A DNA stretch of 58,773 nucleotides, taken from the NCBI GenBank assembly GCA_024276275.1, contig JAJRXM010000016.1, positions 1-58,773 on the forward strand, read 5' to 3'. Under the pieces are notes generated by a model. The model saw only the letters and a list, made by a program, of their open reading frames with translations, had not been told where the DNA came from and did not search any database. The translations under genes were made by a program, and so were the position numbers. The DNA is from Candidatus Zixiibacteriota bacterium. Its GTDB lineage: Bacteria; Zixibacteria; MSB-5A5; GN15; FEB-12. This document shows positions 25,433 through 35,250 of the stretch, piece by piece (the first letter of the stretch is position 1; the number at the start of each line of letters is the position of its first letter).

Positions 25433-28400
25433 ATGTCGTTTAATCTCCAAAAAGTTATTTTTATTATTTGTACTGTTCTGTTTACATTTATTCAGGTACA
25501 TGCTATTTAAAATGTAGAATATCAGAACCCAAAAATCAAAAAAATCTCCAAATTATATGAACTTTCAGATTCTTTATATAATGCCTATAATCTTGAGTCT
25601 GCTAAAAAGCTTTATGAGCAAAATCTAGACAAGATTATTGCCGAATACGGCCATTTTTCGCAAGAATCAATTTTTGGCTTTTACAAACTTGCCCTCTGTG
25701 AGTTTCAATTAGGAAATTATATGCTTACGGACTCTCTTCTTTCAGAGGCGATTTTGATGCAAAACAGTTTTGATTCTACAAGCTTGATGGCAGGTCGATT
25801 ATGGTATAAAAAAAGTGAGGTAGGTAATTTACTTTGTGACTGTAAAGAAATTATACCTATAGCCGAGAGGGCGGTTGCATTACTTAAGAAAAATCTCGGG
25901 GGAAATCACCCGGAAGTTGCCTATGCTATGGAAATACTCGGTTATGTATTAGCACATGATTACAGATATGATGAATCAGTTAAGGTATTAAAAAAATCTC
26001 TCAAAATACTAGAAAATAACTTTGGAGAAAAAAGTGAAAAACTAAGCAGGTCTCTTTGCTATTTATCACGTATCGGAGTTATTCAGTATGATGCTAAAAA
26101 TGTTTTACCATATTTTAACAGAGCAATCTCTTACGTTACAGAAAATGACATAGAATCAAAAAAAAGAATAGCAGATTTATACCAATTCCATGCTCATCTT
26201 TACTATGGATTTAGCGACTATGAAACAGCTCTCAAATCAGCATTGATATCAGTTGAAGCAGGTATTGAATCATTTGGCGAATATCATCCAAGAACTAGTG
26301 AGTATATTTCTCTCTTAAGTCGGATCTATCAAAAATTAGGAAAATATGAACTTGCTGAACCACTAATGCTAAAAATTAAAAATATCTATGAGAGAACGTA
26401 TGGGTTTGATAATCCGGTAATGTATTATTCATATATTAATTTGGGTGAATTATATATTTCACAAGGTAGGTATGATGAGGCAGAGTACTATTTTACACAG
26501 TGCCTAAAGATACCGGATATAAAAAAGTCTCTTAGAATTGGGATACTGACCAACTTAGCAGAAATCTATCTTGAATTAGGGAAACTTGAAAAAGCTGAAC
26601 AACTAAGCAATGAAATTATAGAATTTAGAAGAAAACAATTTGGGGGAAATCATCCGAGTGTTGCACTTTCTCTGAAGCTTTTGGCGAATATCTATTACAA
26701 ACAGAATAACTTTATTACTGCTCAAAATACATATTTAAAAATTCTTGATATTTTTAAATATAGTTATGGCGATAATTCTTTATTTGCAGCATCTACTTTA
26801 TCTGACTTAGCTCAATTGTATAGTGCTTTTGATATGCCGAAAAAAGCAGAAGCATGTCTTACGAAAGTTGTCGCTATCAGAACAAACAAATTTTTACCTG
26901 ACCATCCCTTAGTCGCTAAATCTTATCTTGATTTAGCCGTATCTCAATTGAGTCAAGATGAAACCGACAACGCATTTGAAAATATGTTAAAAGGGCTTCA
27001 TGGTCGACGAGAATTTATAGATCGTGTTTTTCATTATGCTTCTACAGAACAAAAATTACTTTACACAAAGAACCATCCTCTCATATATGACCCTCTTTTT
27101 ATTTTGGCTTTGGAAACAAATACACAAAAAACTATCAAGGCAGCATCGGAGATGATTTTGAGAGGAAAGGCATTAGTTATTGATGCTTTGTCAGGTGATA
27201 AAGCTATTGCTGCATGTGAAAGTGATAGGGAGATAGTATAATTAGTCGAAAGATATACTGATATTTGTACTCGGATTTCTGCTTTGGCTTTGTCTGCCCG
27301 ATATAATTCTATTGAAGACTTAGAAGATGCGAAGTTGGAAGAATATTATAAAACGAGAGATTCTTTAGAAGTAGCTTTGAGTATGAGTTGTTCTGTCTTT
27401 GACTTTTCACTTAGTCAAAAAGATGTAACTATACAAAATGTTGCTTCAGAACTTTCAAAAAAAACATTGTATATTGAATACATTAAATACCATCCGATTT
27501 TAGACAATAATACTGTAACAAATTATTTGGGCTACTCCTTAGATAATACGGGAAGTATTTCAATTGTTGATTTAGGTGATGCGAATGCAATTGACAGATA
27601 TATATTACAGGCACGAAAGAAAATGCAGGAATCGAGATTTCAAGTATATTCTAAAAAATCAATTTTCTTAGAGAAAGAACTAAAAGAGATTACTAAAGTA
27701 TTATATGAAAAGTTAGTAAAGCCGTTTAAAAAACAACTTAAAGGGAAACAAAAATTATTAATAGCACCCGATTCTGATTTAAACTTGATTCCGTTTGAGA
27801 TATTTGTAAATAAGAAAAATCAATATTTAATAGAAAATTATGAAATAAGCTATCTTTCATCCGGTCGAGATCTCTTACGAAAATACGATGAGTTTGAAGA
27901 ATCTAAAGGTCTAATAGTTGTTGCCTCACCTGATTTTAATAGTAAAAACAGTTTTCAAAAATATATTCTATCAAAAAAATTCAGAAAAGATTTGATTCTA
28001 AGCTTTCCCCTGTAAGATCGTTAACTACAAATACAGATTGTCTTACGAGTGCATTTTCTCTACTTTCTTACAGCCAAGAAGAAGGTCAGCAGTTGATTAA
28101 TCTATTTAAAAAAGAATATGTAAATGAAGTCGCAGAACTTTATTATGATAAAGCTGCAACGACAACAATTTTATCTAAATGGCAGAACCCTCCCAGGTAT
28201 GTTCATCTTTCAACGCATGGATTCTTTTGTCAGGATGATGATATTTATTTAAAAAATCCACTCTTAAGATCAGGGCTAGCTTTTACCGGGGCTAATTATA
28301 CTATAATGGGTGACATGGTCACACCATATACGTATGATGACGGACTTTTGACAGCTCTTGAGGTTACCGGGTTAAATCTCATCGGTACAGAACTTGTGAC

Positions 28401-28698
28401 TCTTTCTGCTTGCGAAACGGGTATCGGTGAGACGATAAGCGGTGAAGGTGTTTTTGGTCTGCGGAGAGCATTTCAAATTGCCGGTGCAGAGTCGATACTA
28501 ATGAGCATGTGGAAAATTCCTGATAAAGAAACTTCAGACCTCATGGTTCGTTTTTATGAAAAATTATTTTCCGGTGCCTCAAAACAAAAAGCACTTCGTG
28601 ATTCAGAACTTGAAATCCTGAAAGAATCAAGAGTAAAGTTTGGTCACGGTCATCCATTCCTATGGGGCGGCTTTATCTTAACCGGTAATCCGAATTAA
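25433..28698 (+). pseudogene. Exported TPR-CHAT protease-like protein, three lesions
   Basis: Starting at ATG 25433 (AAGGG at 25423-25427), the frame encodes a signal peptide (VIFIICTVLFTFIQVHA), then many TPR units (for example YDEAEYYFTQCLKIPDI), and ends with a CHAT domain. The caspase-like dyad is present: His in VHLSTHGFF and Cys in VTLSACETG. Full length would be about 1088 residues. The frame is broken three times: TAA at 25508-25510 right after the signal peptide, TAA at 27239-27241, and a one-base loss in the A7 run at 27973-27979. Both stops fit CAA to TAA changes. The domain order matches CHAT proteins, which act as cysteine proteases or scaffolds. It lies downstream of the ECF/anti-sigma pair. 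Confidence 0.9.
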
Positions 28699-28769
28699 TA
28701 TAAACTCTATATTATACCTACAAAATTTACTAATTAAGGGTTTGAGGATTGTAGGTTACTTTGATGTCT

Positions 28770-29192
28770 TTACGCACAGAAAATTCTGACTTTTTCTTTT
28801 TCTGTGTCTATATCAATAGAGCTTTCAGAGAGAGCAAGCATGATAATGTCAATATCTTTTGATTCGATATTATTTAAATCAAGATGAATCCCTTTACTAC
28901 TCAAGTGAGAATTGATTTCACTTTTTGAACTCTCAGGTATCATCGAACCAAGTTTCATTCCTGCTTTTAAAAGCATAATAGGAATTTTAATATCAACATT
29001 TTCATGCTTACTGCCTAAGCCGGCTTCTTTTTCAACTTTAACATGTAAAAACTTCGGTTTTTTTCTATCACTTCGGTTTTCAGCTTTTTGTTCTGCATTG
29101 TTTTCAAGAGCGGCAATCAGTCGTTCGGCTTCATCGGCATTGATTGTTCCGGAAGCAAGCATCTCCAGTATTTTTTTTCTTTGTTCAGTCAT
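28770..29192 (-). CDS. SHOCT-like/DUF4097-associated small protein
   Basis: A 140-residue protein. The first 30 residues, QRKKILEMLASGTINADEAE, match the short helical domain found at the N-termini of YvlB/LiaX-like and DUF4097 proteins. The rest is a compact domain (DIKIPIMLLKAGMKLGSMIP) without membrane helices. Its start overlaps the end of the DUF2089 gene by eight bases. The pair is a recurrent arrangement in which the DUF2089 protein is thought to be the regulator. Function unknown. Confidence 0.75.
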   Translation of the reverse strand: MTEQRKKILEMLASGTINADEAERLIAALENNAEQKAENRSDRKKPKFLHVKVEKEAGLGSKHENVDIKIPIMLLKAGMKLGSMIPESSKSEINSHLSSKGIHLDLNNIESKDIDIIMLALSESSIDIDTEKEKVRIFCA

Positions 29193-29559
29193 GGTTCTTT
29201 CCTTTTTTTAGTTCTGTAATTGCGTCATCAACAGATATTTCACCTCGTTCTAATTTTTCTAATACTCCAACCCTTTCTACAGTTGTTTCAACTTCTACAA
29301 AATCGAGTTGACTGCCGATTCGGTTAAGACGGCTTTTAACTGTCGGGTAGCTGATACCAAAATGTTTTTCCATCTCTTTAATCGAACCGTGCGATTTAAC
29401 AAATACAGCGACAAAAACCTGGTCATCCTGACTTAATTGAGCTATTGGCGGTAATTCAAACTGACCCTCAATTGTGATATTATCATCAGTTTTAACTTTT
29501 ATTACTGTAATAGGTTTGTTTTCAGTTATTTTAGTTACATATGACCAATCTTTATTCAT
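29185..29559 (-). CDS. DUF2089-family HTH regulator
   Basis: A 124-residue protein. Residues 40-85 form a helix-turn-helix: LSQDDQVFVAVFVKSHGSIK followed by HFGISYPTVKSRLNRI. The C-terminal piece (VLEKLERGEISVDDAITELK) resembles the short helical domain in its neighbour. This matches DUF2089 proteins, predicted transcription regulators usually found with SHOCT/DUF4097 envelope proteins. It is the first gene of a two-gene minus-strand operon, divergent from pth. Confidence 0.8.
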   Translation of the reverse strand: MNKDWSYVTKITENKPITVIKVKTDDNITIEGQFELPPIAQLSQDDQVFVAVFVKSHGSIKEMEKHFGISYPTVKSRLNRIGSQLDFVEVETTVERVGVLEKLERGEISVDDAITELKKGKNHD

Positions 29560-29742
29560 AACTACTCCTAAATTAAGATATTTAATATATTATACGATAA
29601 AACTTAAATAAGTTTCATGTAAATTAAAATAAATAAGAAAAGTTAATTGCGGTGAATAGAATTATTAAGATATTCTATTTGTAATATGGTTTTTTCAGCT
29701 CAACTGCCTGAGTTACAATAACATAAACGGCATATTAATACC

Positions 29743-29770
29743 TTGACATCTTCCCCCTATTTCGTATATT
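29743..29770 (+). promoter_or_regulatory. Sigma-70-type promoter of pth
   Basis: TTGACA at 29743-29748 and TATATT at 29765-29770 with a 16-base spacer lie 27 bases before the pth start. This is the best -35/-10 pair in the window and probably drives pth and perhaps the S6/S18/L9 operon that follows. Confidence 0.65.
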
Positions 29771-29797
29771 TTTGCCTGCCTGAAAAGGCTGAAAATT

Positions 29798-30364
29798 ATG
29801 ATTTCATTGCTCTTAGGTCTCGGAAATATCGGTCGGAAATATCATCATACTCGGCATAATGTCGGAATAGATGTATTAACACAATTTGCCTCTGATAAAA
29901 TGAAAATGCCCGAACAATGTGAATCATACGAAAAAGCGGAAATTGTTGTCGATGATAAAAATATTATAATTGCTATACCGACACAATTTATGAATAACTC
30001 CGGTTATGCCGCGACTGCTCTTTTACATCGATATTCTCTAACACCAAACGAGATGCTTGTTATCGTTGATGATTTTAATTTACCTCTTGGAACTTTGCGA
30101 ATTCGTAAATCAGGTTCTGACGGAGGTCATAACGGCTTGGCATCTATAATTGAACAGCTTGAAACAAATCAGTTTCCCCGTTTGCGTGTAGGGATTGGAC
30201 CTCTGCCTGATGATAGTTCTGTTGTAGATTTTGTGTTAGGCACGTTCAAAGAAGATGAGCAGAAGATTGTAAATAAAATGATTACAGATGCTTCCGAAGC
30301 TGCCCGGTTTGTTATTACAGACGGCATTGATGAAGCAATGAAAAAATATAATAACCCTGCTTAG
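29798..30364 (+). CDS. pth: Peptidyl-tRNA hydrolase
   Basis: A 188-residue Pth that releases peptides from stalled peptidyl-tRNA in the cytoplasm. The N-terminus LLLGLGNIGRKYHHTRHNVG carries the conserved Asn10 and the catalytic His20. MNNSG, VDDFNLPLG and GSDGGHNGLASI are the other family signatures. Full length. It lies 60 bases ahead of rpsF, a common gene order (often rplY-pth-rpsF), so co-expression is likely. Confidence 0.97.
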   Translation: MISLLLGLGNIGRKYHHTRHNVGIDVLTQFASDKMKMPEQCESYEKAEIVVDDKNIIIAIPTQFMNNSGYAATALLHRYSLTPNEMLVIVDDFNLPLGTLRIRKSGSDGGHNGLASIIEQLETNQFPRLRVGIGPLPDDSSVVDFVLGTFKEDEQKIVNKMITDASEAARFVITDGIDEAMKKYNNPA

Positions 30365-30424
30365 CAGTTTTTAAATATTCAGCTAAGCCGTAACCGTTAA
30401 CCACGTCCGTAGGGAGAATATTTA

Positions 30425-30949
30425 GTGAGAATCTACGAGACCACTTTTATTATCAATCCTCAGTCTGATGATGCTACAATTGAAAAGCATGTCGGCGATA
30501 TCAAGGATATCATTACCAACACAAACGGCAAGATTATAAACGAAAACCATATGGGTACTCGTCGTCTTGCATACGAAATCAACAAACTGACTCAAGGTTA
30601 CTATGCTACATTCCTTTATGAAGCACCGACCGAAGTCCTACCTATGTTGGATCGTCATTTTAAAGTCAACGAAGCGTATATACGCGATTTGACAGTCCGT
30701 ATCGAATGTGATCCGGAAGATTATCTAAAACAACAGGATCCGTTTGGTAAGCATGGTTCAGAACGTCGCCATGATTCTTCAGGACCTAATAGACCATCTC
30801 GAGAGACCGCTTCTGACACAGAAGATAGCGAAAAAGCTGTTGAGGTTGAAACAGTACCGGAAGATGTTCCTACTGAGAAAACTCCTGATGAAGATACTCA
30901 AAAGATTGATACTCCGTCAGAAGATAAACCGTCAGATGAGGAATTATAA
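30425..30949 (+). CDS. rpsF: Ribosomal protein bS6
   Basis: A GTG start at 30425 follows AGGGAGA at 30412-30418. Residues 1-95 are the ferredoxin-like S6 fold (MRIYETTFIINPQSDDATIE ... RIECDPED). The remaining 80 residues are a low-complexity tail rich in Glu, Asp, Ser and Pro (KAVEVETVPEDVPTEKTPDE), much longer than the usual short S6 tail. S6 binds S18 in the 30S platform. The next gene is rpsR; the ssb gene often found between them is absent here. Confidence 0.97.
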   Translation: MRIYETTFIINPQSDDATIEKHVGDIKDIITNTNGKIINENHMGTRRLAYEINKLTQGYYATFLYEAPTEVLPMLDRHFKVNEAYIRDLTVRIECDPEDYLKQQDPFGKHGSERRHDSSGPNRPSRETASDTEDSEKAVEVETVPEDVPTEKTPDEDTQKIDTPSEDKPSDEEL

Positions 30950-30952
30950 CCT

Positions 30953-30984
30953 CACCGATTATCGGTGTTGATTATAATATCAAC
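30953..30984 (+). promoter_or_regulatory. Tandem hairpins between rpsF and rpsR
   Basis: CACCGA (30953-30958), TTA, TCGGTG (30962-30967) and, sharing one base, GTTGAT (30967-30972), TATAAT, ATCAAC (30979-30984) form two back-to-back stem-loops in the 56-base gap. Neither is followed by a T tract. They could be mRNA processing or stability elements, or a binding structure for the S6:S18 complex. Confidence 0.5.
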
Positions 30985-31005
30985 AAACTATAAAGGAAAA
31001 GAATA

Positions 31006-31233
31006 ATGGCAGTAATCAGAGGAAAAAAAATCTGTCGTTTTTGTGAAAACAAAATCAATATGATTAATTATAAAGATGAACGTATCTTAAAACGTTTTAC
31101 AAATGAACGCGGCAAAATTATTCCACGTCGTGTTACAGGAAACTGTGCGATGCATCAGCGTAAACTAACTACCGCTATTAAACGTGGACGGGTGTTGGCG
31201 ATTGTAGCATTTGAAGCAGAGTCATACCGCTAG
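31006..31233 (+). CDS. rpsR: Ribosomal protein bS18
   Basis: A 75-residue S18. The body INYKDERILKRFTNERGKII through PRRVTGNCAMHQRKLTTAIK is typical. CRFCENK and CAMH supply four possible zinc ligands, so this is a C+ type S18. GGAAAAG precedes the start. It lies between rpsF and the DUF2232 membrane protein gene. Confidence 0.97.
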   Translation: MAVIRGKKICRFCENKINMINYKDERILKRFTNERGKIIPRRVTGNCAMHQRKLTTAIKRGRVLAIVAFEAESYR

Positions 31234-31235
31234 AA

Positions 31236-32246
31236 ATGAAAACTTTGGTTCAGAAAAGTCATCTTGCTCCTAAAATCGGATGGGATGTGTATGGAACAAT
31301 TTTTGCTATGTTCCTCTTTACACTTTTAGAATTCGGTTTAAAGGGAGTAGATTTGCCGGTTATATTAATTCTAGGGATGAGTTCTGTTAGTTATTTTTTA
31401 ATACTAGTTCTCTATGTCGGAATTGCGACGCTTGCGTATAAAGGTCATACCTGGCTTTTATGGGGAAGCGGACTGGCGGTATATATTGTCGGTTATATGT
31501 TTACCGGGCTAGACTTTGTTTGGACAATGTTTTCAGAGTGGAGTATGATTTTTCTTGGAGGAGTAGTCATAGGTCGATTAAGCTTGAAAGAAGAAGCACA
31601 ACAAAAAGTATTCACGGTCGGTTTGGTTGTAGTCCTGTTGTTTGCAATGGCGATGTATTTACCGCTATTGAAAAGAATAACAGCAGACTTTACAACTGTT
31701 TCAGCAGATATGCTTACTAAAGCTGCGATATCATTACCGGATGCAGGCTATTCTGCCGAGGAAACTGCATCACTTATTTCCGGTATCAATAAAACTTTAT
31801 CTTTTACCGGTCGAGTGATACCGTCTATTTTGTTGTTAAGTTCTGTATTTCAGTATGCTGTGGCGTATTTAATGTTTGTGTTTTTACTTTCAAAAAGAGA
31901 AAATACGGAGTCAAAAATAGCACCATTTCAAATGTGGAAAATGCCTTTCTATCTGTCTATAATTTTATTAGTCGGTGCGGGTATGCGGTTTTTCGGAAAT
32001 GATTCTTTGAGTCTAATTGGCGACAATATTTTGGTCTTTTTGGCTATCTTTTACTCTATCAGTGGTTTATCTCTTATGGAGTACTATTTAAAAAAGTTTA
32101 AACTTCCTCCATTTGTTAAATTTAGTTTTTATTTATTGATATTTTTCACGCAACTGTTCGGATTTATTGTAGCCGTTTTTGTAGGTTTTATTGACAGCTT
32201 CAAAGATTTCAGAAACAGAGAACAGTTGAATTTACAAAACGAATAA
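31236..32246 (+). CDS. DUF2232 (YybS-like) integral membrane protein
   Basis: A 336-residue protein with about eight transmembrane helices, starting two bases after the rpsR stop. Helices include VYGTIFAMFLFTLLEFGL, LLWGSGLAVYIVGYMFTGL and VVVLLFAMAMYLPLL; a central extracytoplasmic loop holds TTVSADMLTKAAISLPDAGY. Position between rpsR and rplI and the helix layout match DUF2232/YybS proteins, which are often encoded in this operon and have no proven role. Translation is probably coupled to rpsR. Confidence 0.85.
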   Translation: MKTLVQKSHLAPKIGWDVYGTIFAMFLFTLLEFGLKGVDLPVILILGMSSVSYFLILVLYVGIATLAYKGHTWLLWGSGLAVYIVGYMFTGLDFVWTMFSEWSMIFLGGVVIGRLSLKEEAQQKVFTVGLVVVLLFAMAMYLPLLKRITADFTTVSADMLTKAAISLPDAGYSAEETASLISGINKTLSFTGRVIPSILLLSSVFQYAVAYLMFVFLLSKRENTESKIAPFQMWKMPFYLSIILLVGAGMRFFGNDSLSLIGDNILVFLAIFYSISGLSLMEYYLKKFKLPPFVKFSFYLLIFFTQLFGFIVAVFVGFIDSFKDFRNREQLNLQNE

Positions 32247-32280
32247 TGTAGATTATATTATAGAAGGAAAGGAACAAACG

Positions 32281-32727
32281 ATGAAACTCATTTTACGTGA
32301 AGATGTTCCCGATGTAGGATCTGCCGGGCAGACTATTGAGGTCAAAGACGGTTTCGGACGCAATTATTTGCTTCCCCGCAACCTGGCAATTCCCGCAACC
32401 AAAGCGAATTTAAAAGCTATTGGCGAGATTCAAAAACAAGCGGAACTTCGTGTGAAAAAACTTCGCAAAGGTGCGGAACTTATTAAAGATAAAATTGAAA
32501 AACTCTCTTTATCTTTTGAAGTAAATGTCGGTGAAGATGATAAACTTTTTGGTTCTGTCACAAATGCCGACATAGCCGAACGCTTAAAAGCAGAAGGTAT
32601 TATTGTTGATAAACGTTCTATTGAACTTGAAGCACCGATTAAGGTCTTAGGCGTATATACTACTCCTATTAAGATTGAAAAAGAAGTTATTGCCAATCTG
32701 AAGTATTGGGTAATTAAACAATCATAA
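32281..32727 (+). CDS. rplI: Ribosomal protein bL9
   Basis: A 148-residue L9. The N-terminal RNA-binding domain reads MKLILREDVPDVGSAGQTIE and VKDGFGRNYLLPRNLAIPAT. A long connecting helix and the C-terminal domain (LFGSVTNADIAERLKAEGII) follow. AAGGAAAGGAA lies just upstream. Complete and typical. Confidence 0.97.
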   Translation: MKLILREDVPDVGSAGQTIEVKDGFGRNYLLPRNLAIPATKANLKAIGEIQKQAELRVKKLRKGAELIKDKIEKLSLSFEVNVGEDDKLFGSVTNADIAERLKAEGIIVDKRSIELEAPIKVLGVYTTPIKIEKEVIANLKYWVIKQS

Positions 32728-32731
32728 TGTT

Positions 32732-33229
32732 ATGAGTATGTTAGAAGCAAAAGTTGAAGGTTTAGCGCTTGATATGACAACCAATTCCCCGGTTGTCATA
32801 CTAGCGCCCCTGACTGTCAATAAGGTGCTTCCGATATGGATCGGTCATGCCGAGGCATGGGGGATTGCAATCCAACTTACCGGGATTGAATCTCAAAGGC
32901 CGATGACGTATGACTTGCTTAAAGAAATTATCGATGCTACCAAAGCTACTATTGTAAAAGTAGAAATTACAGAATTAAAAGAACAAACATTTTATGCCAA
33001 AATTTATCTGCAATCTTCTGAGAACTCTATTATAGAAATAGATGCCAGACCGTCAGACTCAATTGCTTTGGCACTTAAAATGAAAGCTCCAATTTTTGTT
33101 TGCGATACATTGTTAAATGTTTCAGAAGAGCAATCTCAAGCGGAGAATTCTATGCCGACTGACCCTGATTCACTCAGAGAGAGATTGAAAAAAATTAATC
33201 CCGAAGACTTTGGGAATTATTCTCTATAA
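32732..33229 (+). CDS. Bifunctional nuclease family protein (DUF151)
   Basis: A 165-residue protein of the BFN/DUF151 family: LTVNKVLPIWIGHAEAWGIA, RPMTYDLLKEII, and the signature DARPSDSIALALKMKAPIFV. Homologues in Thermotoga and plants are reported to have nuclease activity or to act in transcription. It begins four bases after rplI and ends directly at the ATG of the next gene, so it belongs to the ribosomal operon. A second Met two codons in is an equally good start. Confidence 0.9.
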   Translation: MSMLEAKVEGLALDMTTNSPVVILAPLTVNKVLPIWIGHAEAWGIAIQLTGIESQRPMTYDLLKEIIDATKATIVKVEITELKEQTFYAKIYLQSSENSIIEIDARPSDSIALALKMKAPIFVCDTLLNVSEEQSQAENSMPTDPDSLRERLKKINPEDFGNYSL

Positions 33230-35014
33230 ATGATACAAAGTAAAATAAAATTTATTATTATTTTCTCGTTGCTATTATTGATAGCTGTATCGTTGTCAGC
33301 GGAGACTATAAATGATACACCTGAGATAGTGTCACTTTATACAAAAGGCAAAAGACTCCTTCGTCAAGGTGATTACTTTCAAGCGGGAAGAATCTTTTCT
33401 GAATTAGAGGGAAGATTTCCGGAATCAAAGAATCTTGAGCTCTTTGTATTTCATCGGGCAAAATCAAAATACTACTTTGCTGAATATAATGAAGCAGTAG
33501 CAGGTTTTTCATATTTTGTTTCACGATTTAAAAATTCCGCATACAAAGCAGAAGCATATTTCTTTTTAGCTAATTCATTATACTTAAAATCAGATGTCGA
33601 CAAGGCAGTAAAAACATATATCAATGCTTATCGTTTTTCTACCTCTGACTCATTTGATAAGCTAATTGTTGCTTCATTACAAGCAGCATTTCAAAATGCG
33701 TCATCTTTGTCATTAACCGAAGTAGATTTAGAAAAATTATCTCAAGAAAAAAAATGCACCCTTATTAAACCGCTTGCGGATATCTATATTGATAGAGGAG
33801 ATGTTGAAAAAGCGGAAAGAATTTTAGCTGTCTGTGTACAAAATGTTTCTACATCAGACAGACGGGTAATAGCTGATAGACTGGAAAATAAACCTCTGGA
33901 AATTGCGATGGTGCTTCCGTTGTCCGGTGAGTTAGAATCGTATGGTGAAGAAATTTACAACGGTGCCGTGATTGCTGCTGATATATACAGGCAGTCAAAT
34001 AACAAACTACTAAAAATTGTTCCATATGATACAAAAGGCGACCCGATAGAAGCTGCCCAAATAATTTCGCAACTATCTATTTCTCAAACTACAGATATTA
34101 TTGTCGGACCTCTTACCAGCGAGGAAGCTTCGGTGGCATCGGCAGTTCTAAACTGCGGCTCACTTCCGATGATTGTCCCTGCGGCAACAGAAGCAGGACT
34201 TACGAGATTATCCGCAAATTCATTTCAGCTATCGCCAAACATAGAACTTGAATCTATATCGCTTGCCGACTATGCCTACAATCAATTGAATGCCGATTCT
34301 GTTGTTATTATATCGTCATCTATAACAGACCATATACGCATGACCCGAGCATTCGAAACACATTTTAAAAAACTTGGCGGAACAGTTGTTGCTGTTGAGT
34401 ACTATCGGTCTCGTGATAAAGATTTTGGGAAATATATACGTGATATAAAATCAATTTTGTTAGGACATCCGACTGATTCTACATTTTATATTACTGAAGA
34501 CGGCGATACGCTTGATTTTGAATTGTTACCAGCATACGTCGATTGTATTTTTATGCCGGGAATTCCGAAACAATTAAAACAATTGATTCCTCAAATTCAT
34601 TTTTATAATCTGAACGGTTTCTACTTAGGAACCGACGGGTGGGGAGATCGTACTGTGTATAGACTTGGTGAAAATGTTACCAAGGGTGCTGTGTTTGCCT
34701 CACCGTTTTTAGAGGGTAAACTTTCCGATGAGTTTATGACATTAGCAGCAGCTTACGATAGTCGATATGGAAAACGACCTCAACGATTGGCCTCTTTAGG
34801 GTATGATGCTATCCGTTTGATTACTCAGGCGATTAAAGAGGGAATCAGCCGCGAATCTATTGCCGAACAATTACAACTTATACAGAATTATAGCGGTGCT
34901 TCGGGACAAATATCATTTGGTGAATACCGTGAAAATATTGAGATGCCTTTGTACTTGATTCAGAATAAAAAAGCAAACTCGCTTGAATCTCTTGAGACAG
35001 AAATAATAGAATAA
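33230..35014 (+). CDS. Periplasmic receptor/penicillin-binding protein activator-like protein
   Basis: A 594-residue exported protein. Residues 1-24 are a signal peptide (FIIIFSLLLLIAVSLSA). Residues 30-200 are TPR-like (YTKGKRLLRQGDYFQAGRIF, AYKAEAYFFLANSLYLKSDV). From about 215 to the end it is a type I periplasmic-binding fold like LivJ or LpoA: EIAMVLPLSGELESYGEEIY, IIVGPLTSEEASVASAV, RPQRLASLGYDAI. TPR plus Peripla_BP_6 is the architecture of LpoA-type activators of penicillin-binding proteins. No permease genes adjoin it, which favours that reading over ABC transport. Its ATG directly follows the previous stop. Confidence 0.8.
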   Translation: MIQSKIKFIIIFSLLLLIAVSLSAETINDTPEIVSLYTKGKRLLRQGDYFQAGRIFSELEGRFPESKNLELFVFHRAKSKYYFAEYNEAVAGFSYFVSRFKNSAYKAEAYFFLANSLYLKSDVDKAVKTYINAYRFSTSDSFDKLIVASLQAAFQNASSLSLTEVDLEKLSQEKKCTLIKPLADIYIDRGDVEKAERILAVCVQNVSTSDRRVIADRLENKPLEIAMVLPLSGELESYGEEIYNGAVIAADIYRQSNNKLLKIVPYDTKGDPIEAAQIISQLSISQTTDIIVGPLTSEEASVASAVLNCGSLPMIVPAATEAGLTRLSANSFQLSPNIELESISLADYAYNQLNADSVVIISSSITDHIRMTRAFETHFKKLGGTVVAVEYYRSRDKDFGKYIRDIKSILLGHPTDSTFYITEDGDTLDFELLPAYVDCIFMPGIPKQLKQLIPQIHFYNLNGFYLGTDGWGDRTVYRLGENVTKGAVFASPFLEGKLSDEFMTLAAAYDSRYGKRPQRLASLGYDAIRLITQAIKEGISRESIAEQLQLIQNYSGASGQISFGEYRENIEMPLYLIQNKKANSLESLETEIIE

Positions 35015-35044
35015 ATTTAGATAAAATATACATTGGAGAATATG

Positions 35045-35242
35045 ATGGATAAAAATGTTGCTCTCAAAATGGTCATAAACGGTGAAGAACGTGATGTGAC
35101 GTATGAAGAACTTGCTTTATCAAATAACCTTGCTCAGGAAGCACTGGTGCGGGTATTGATTGAAAAAAAACTGATGGAACCGAAAGAACTAATGGATATG
35201 ATGGAAACTGTTAAAAAAGAACGGTACCGTAAACCGGAATAA
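35045..35242 (+). CDS. Small conserved-looking protein of unknown function
   Basis: A 65-residue acidic helical protein: KNVALKMVINGEERDVTYEE then LAQEALVRVLIEKKLMEPKE. ATG 35045 is six bases behind GGAG (35035-35038); ATG 35042 or a TTG at 35033 are alternatives. No Cys, signal or membrane helix. It lies in a run of same-strand genes downstream of the L9 operon. No family recognised. Confidence 0.6.
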   Translation: MDKNVALKMVINGEERDVTYEELALSNNLAQEALVRVLIEKKLMEPKELMDMMETVKKERYRKPE

Positions 35243-35250
35243 TTATTATA

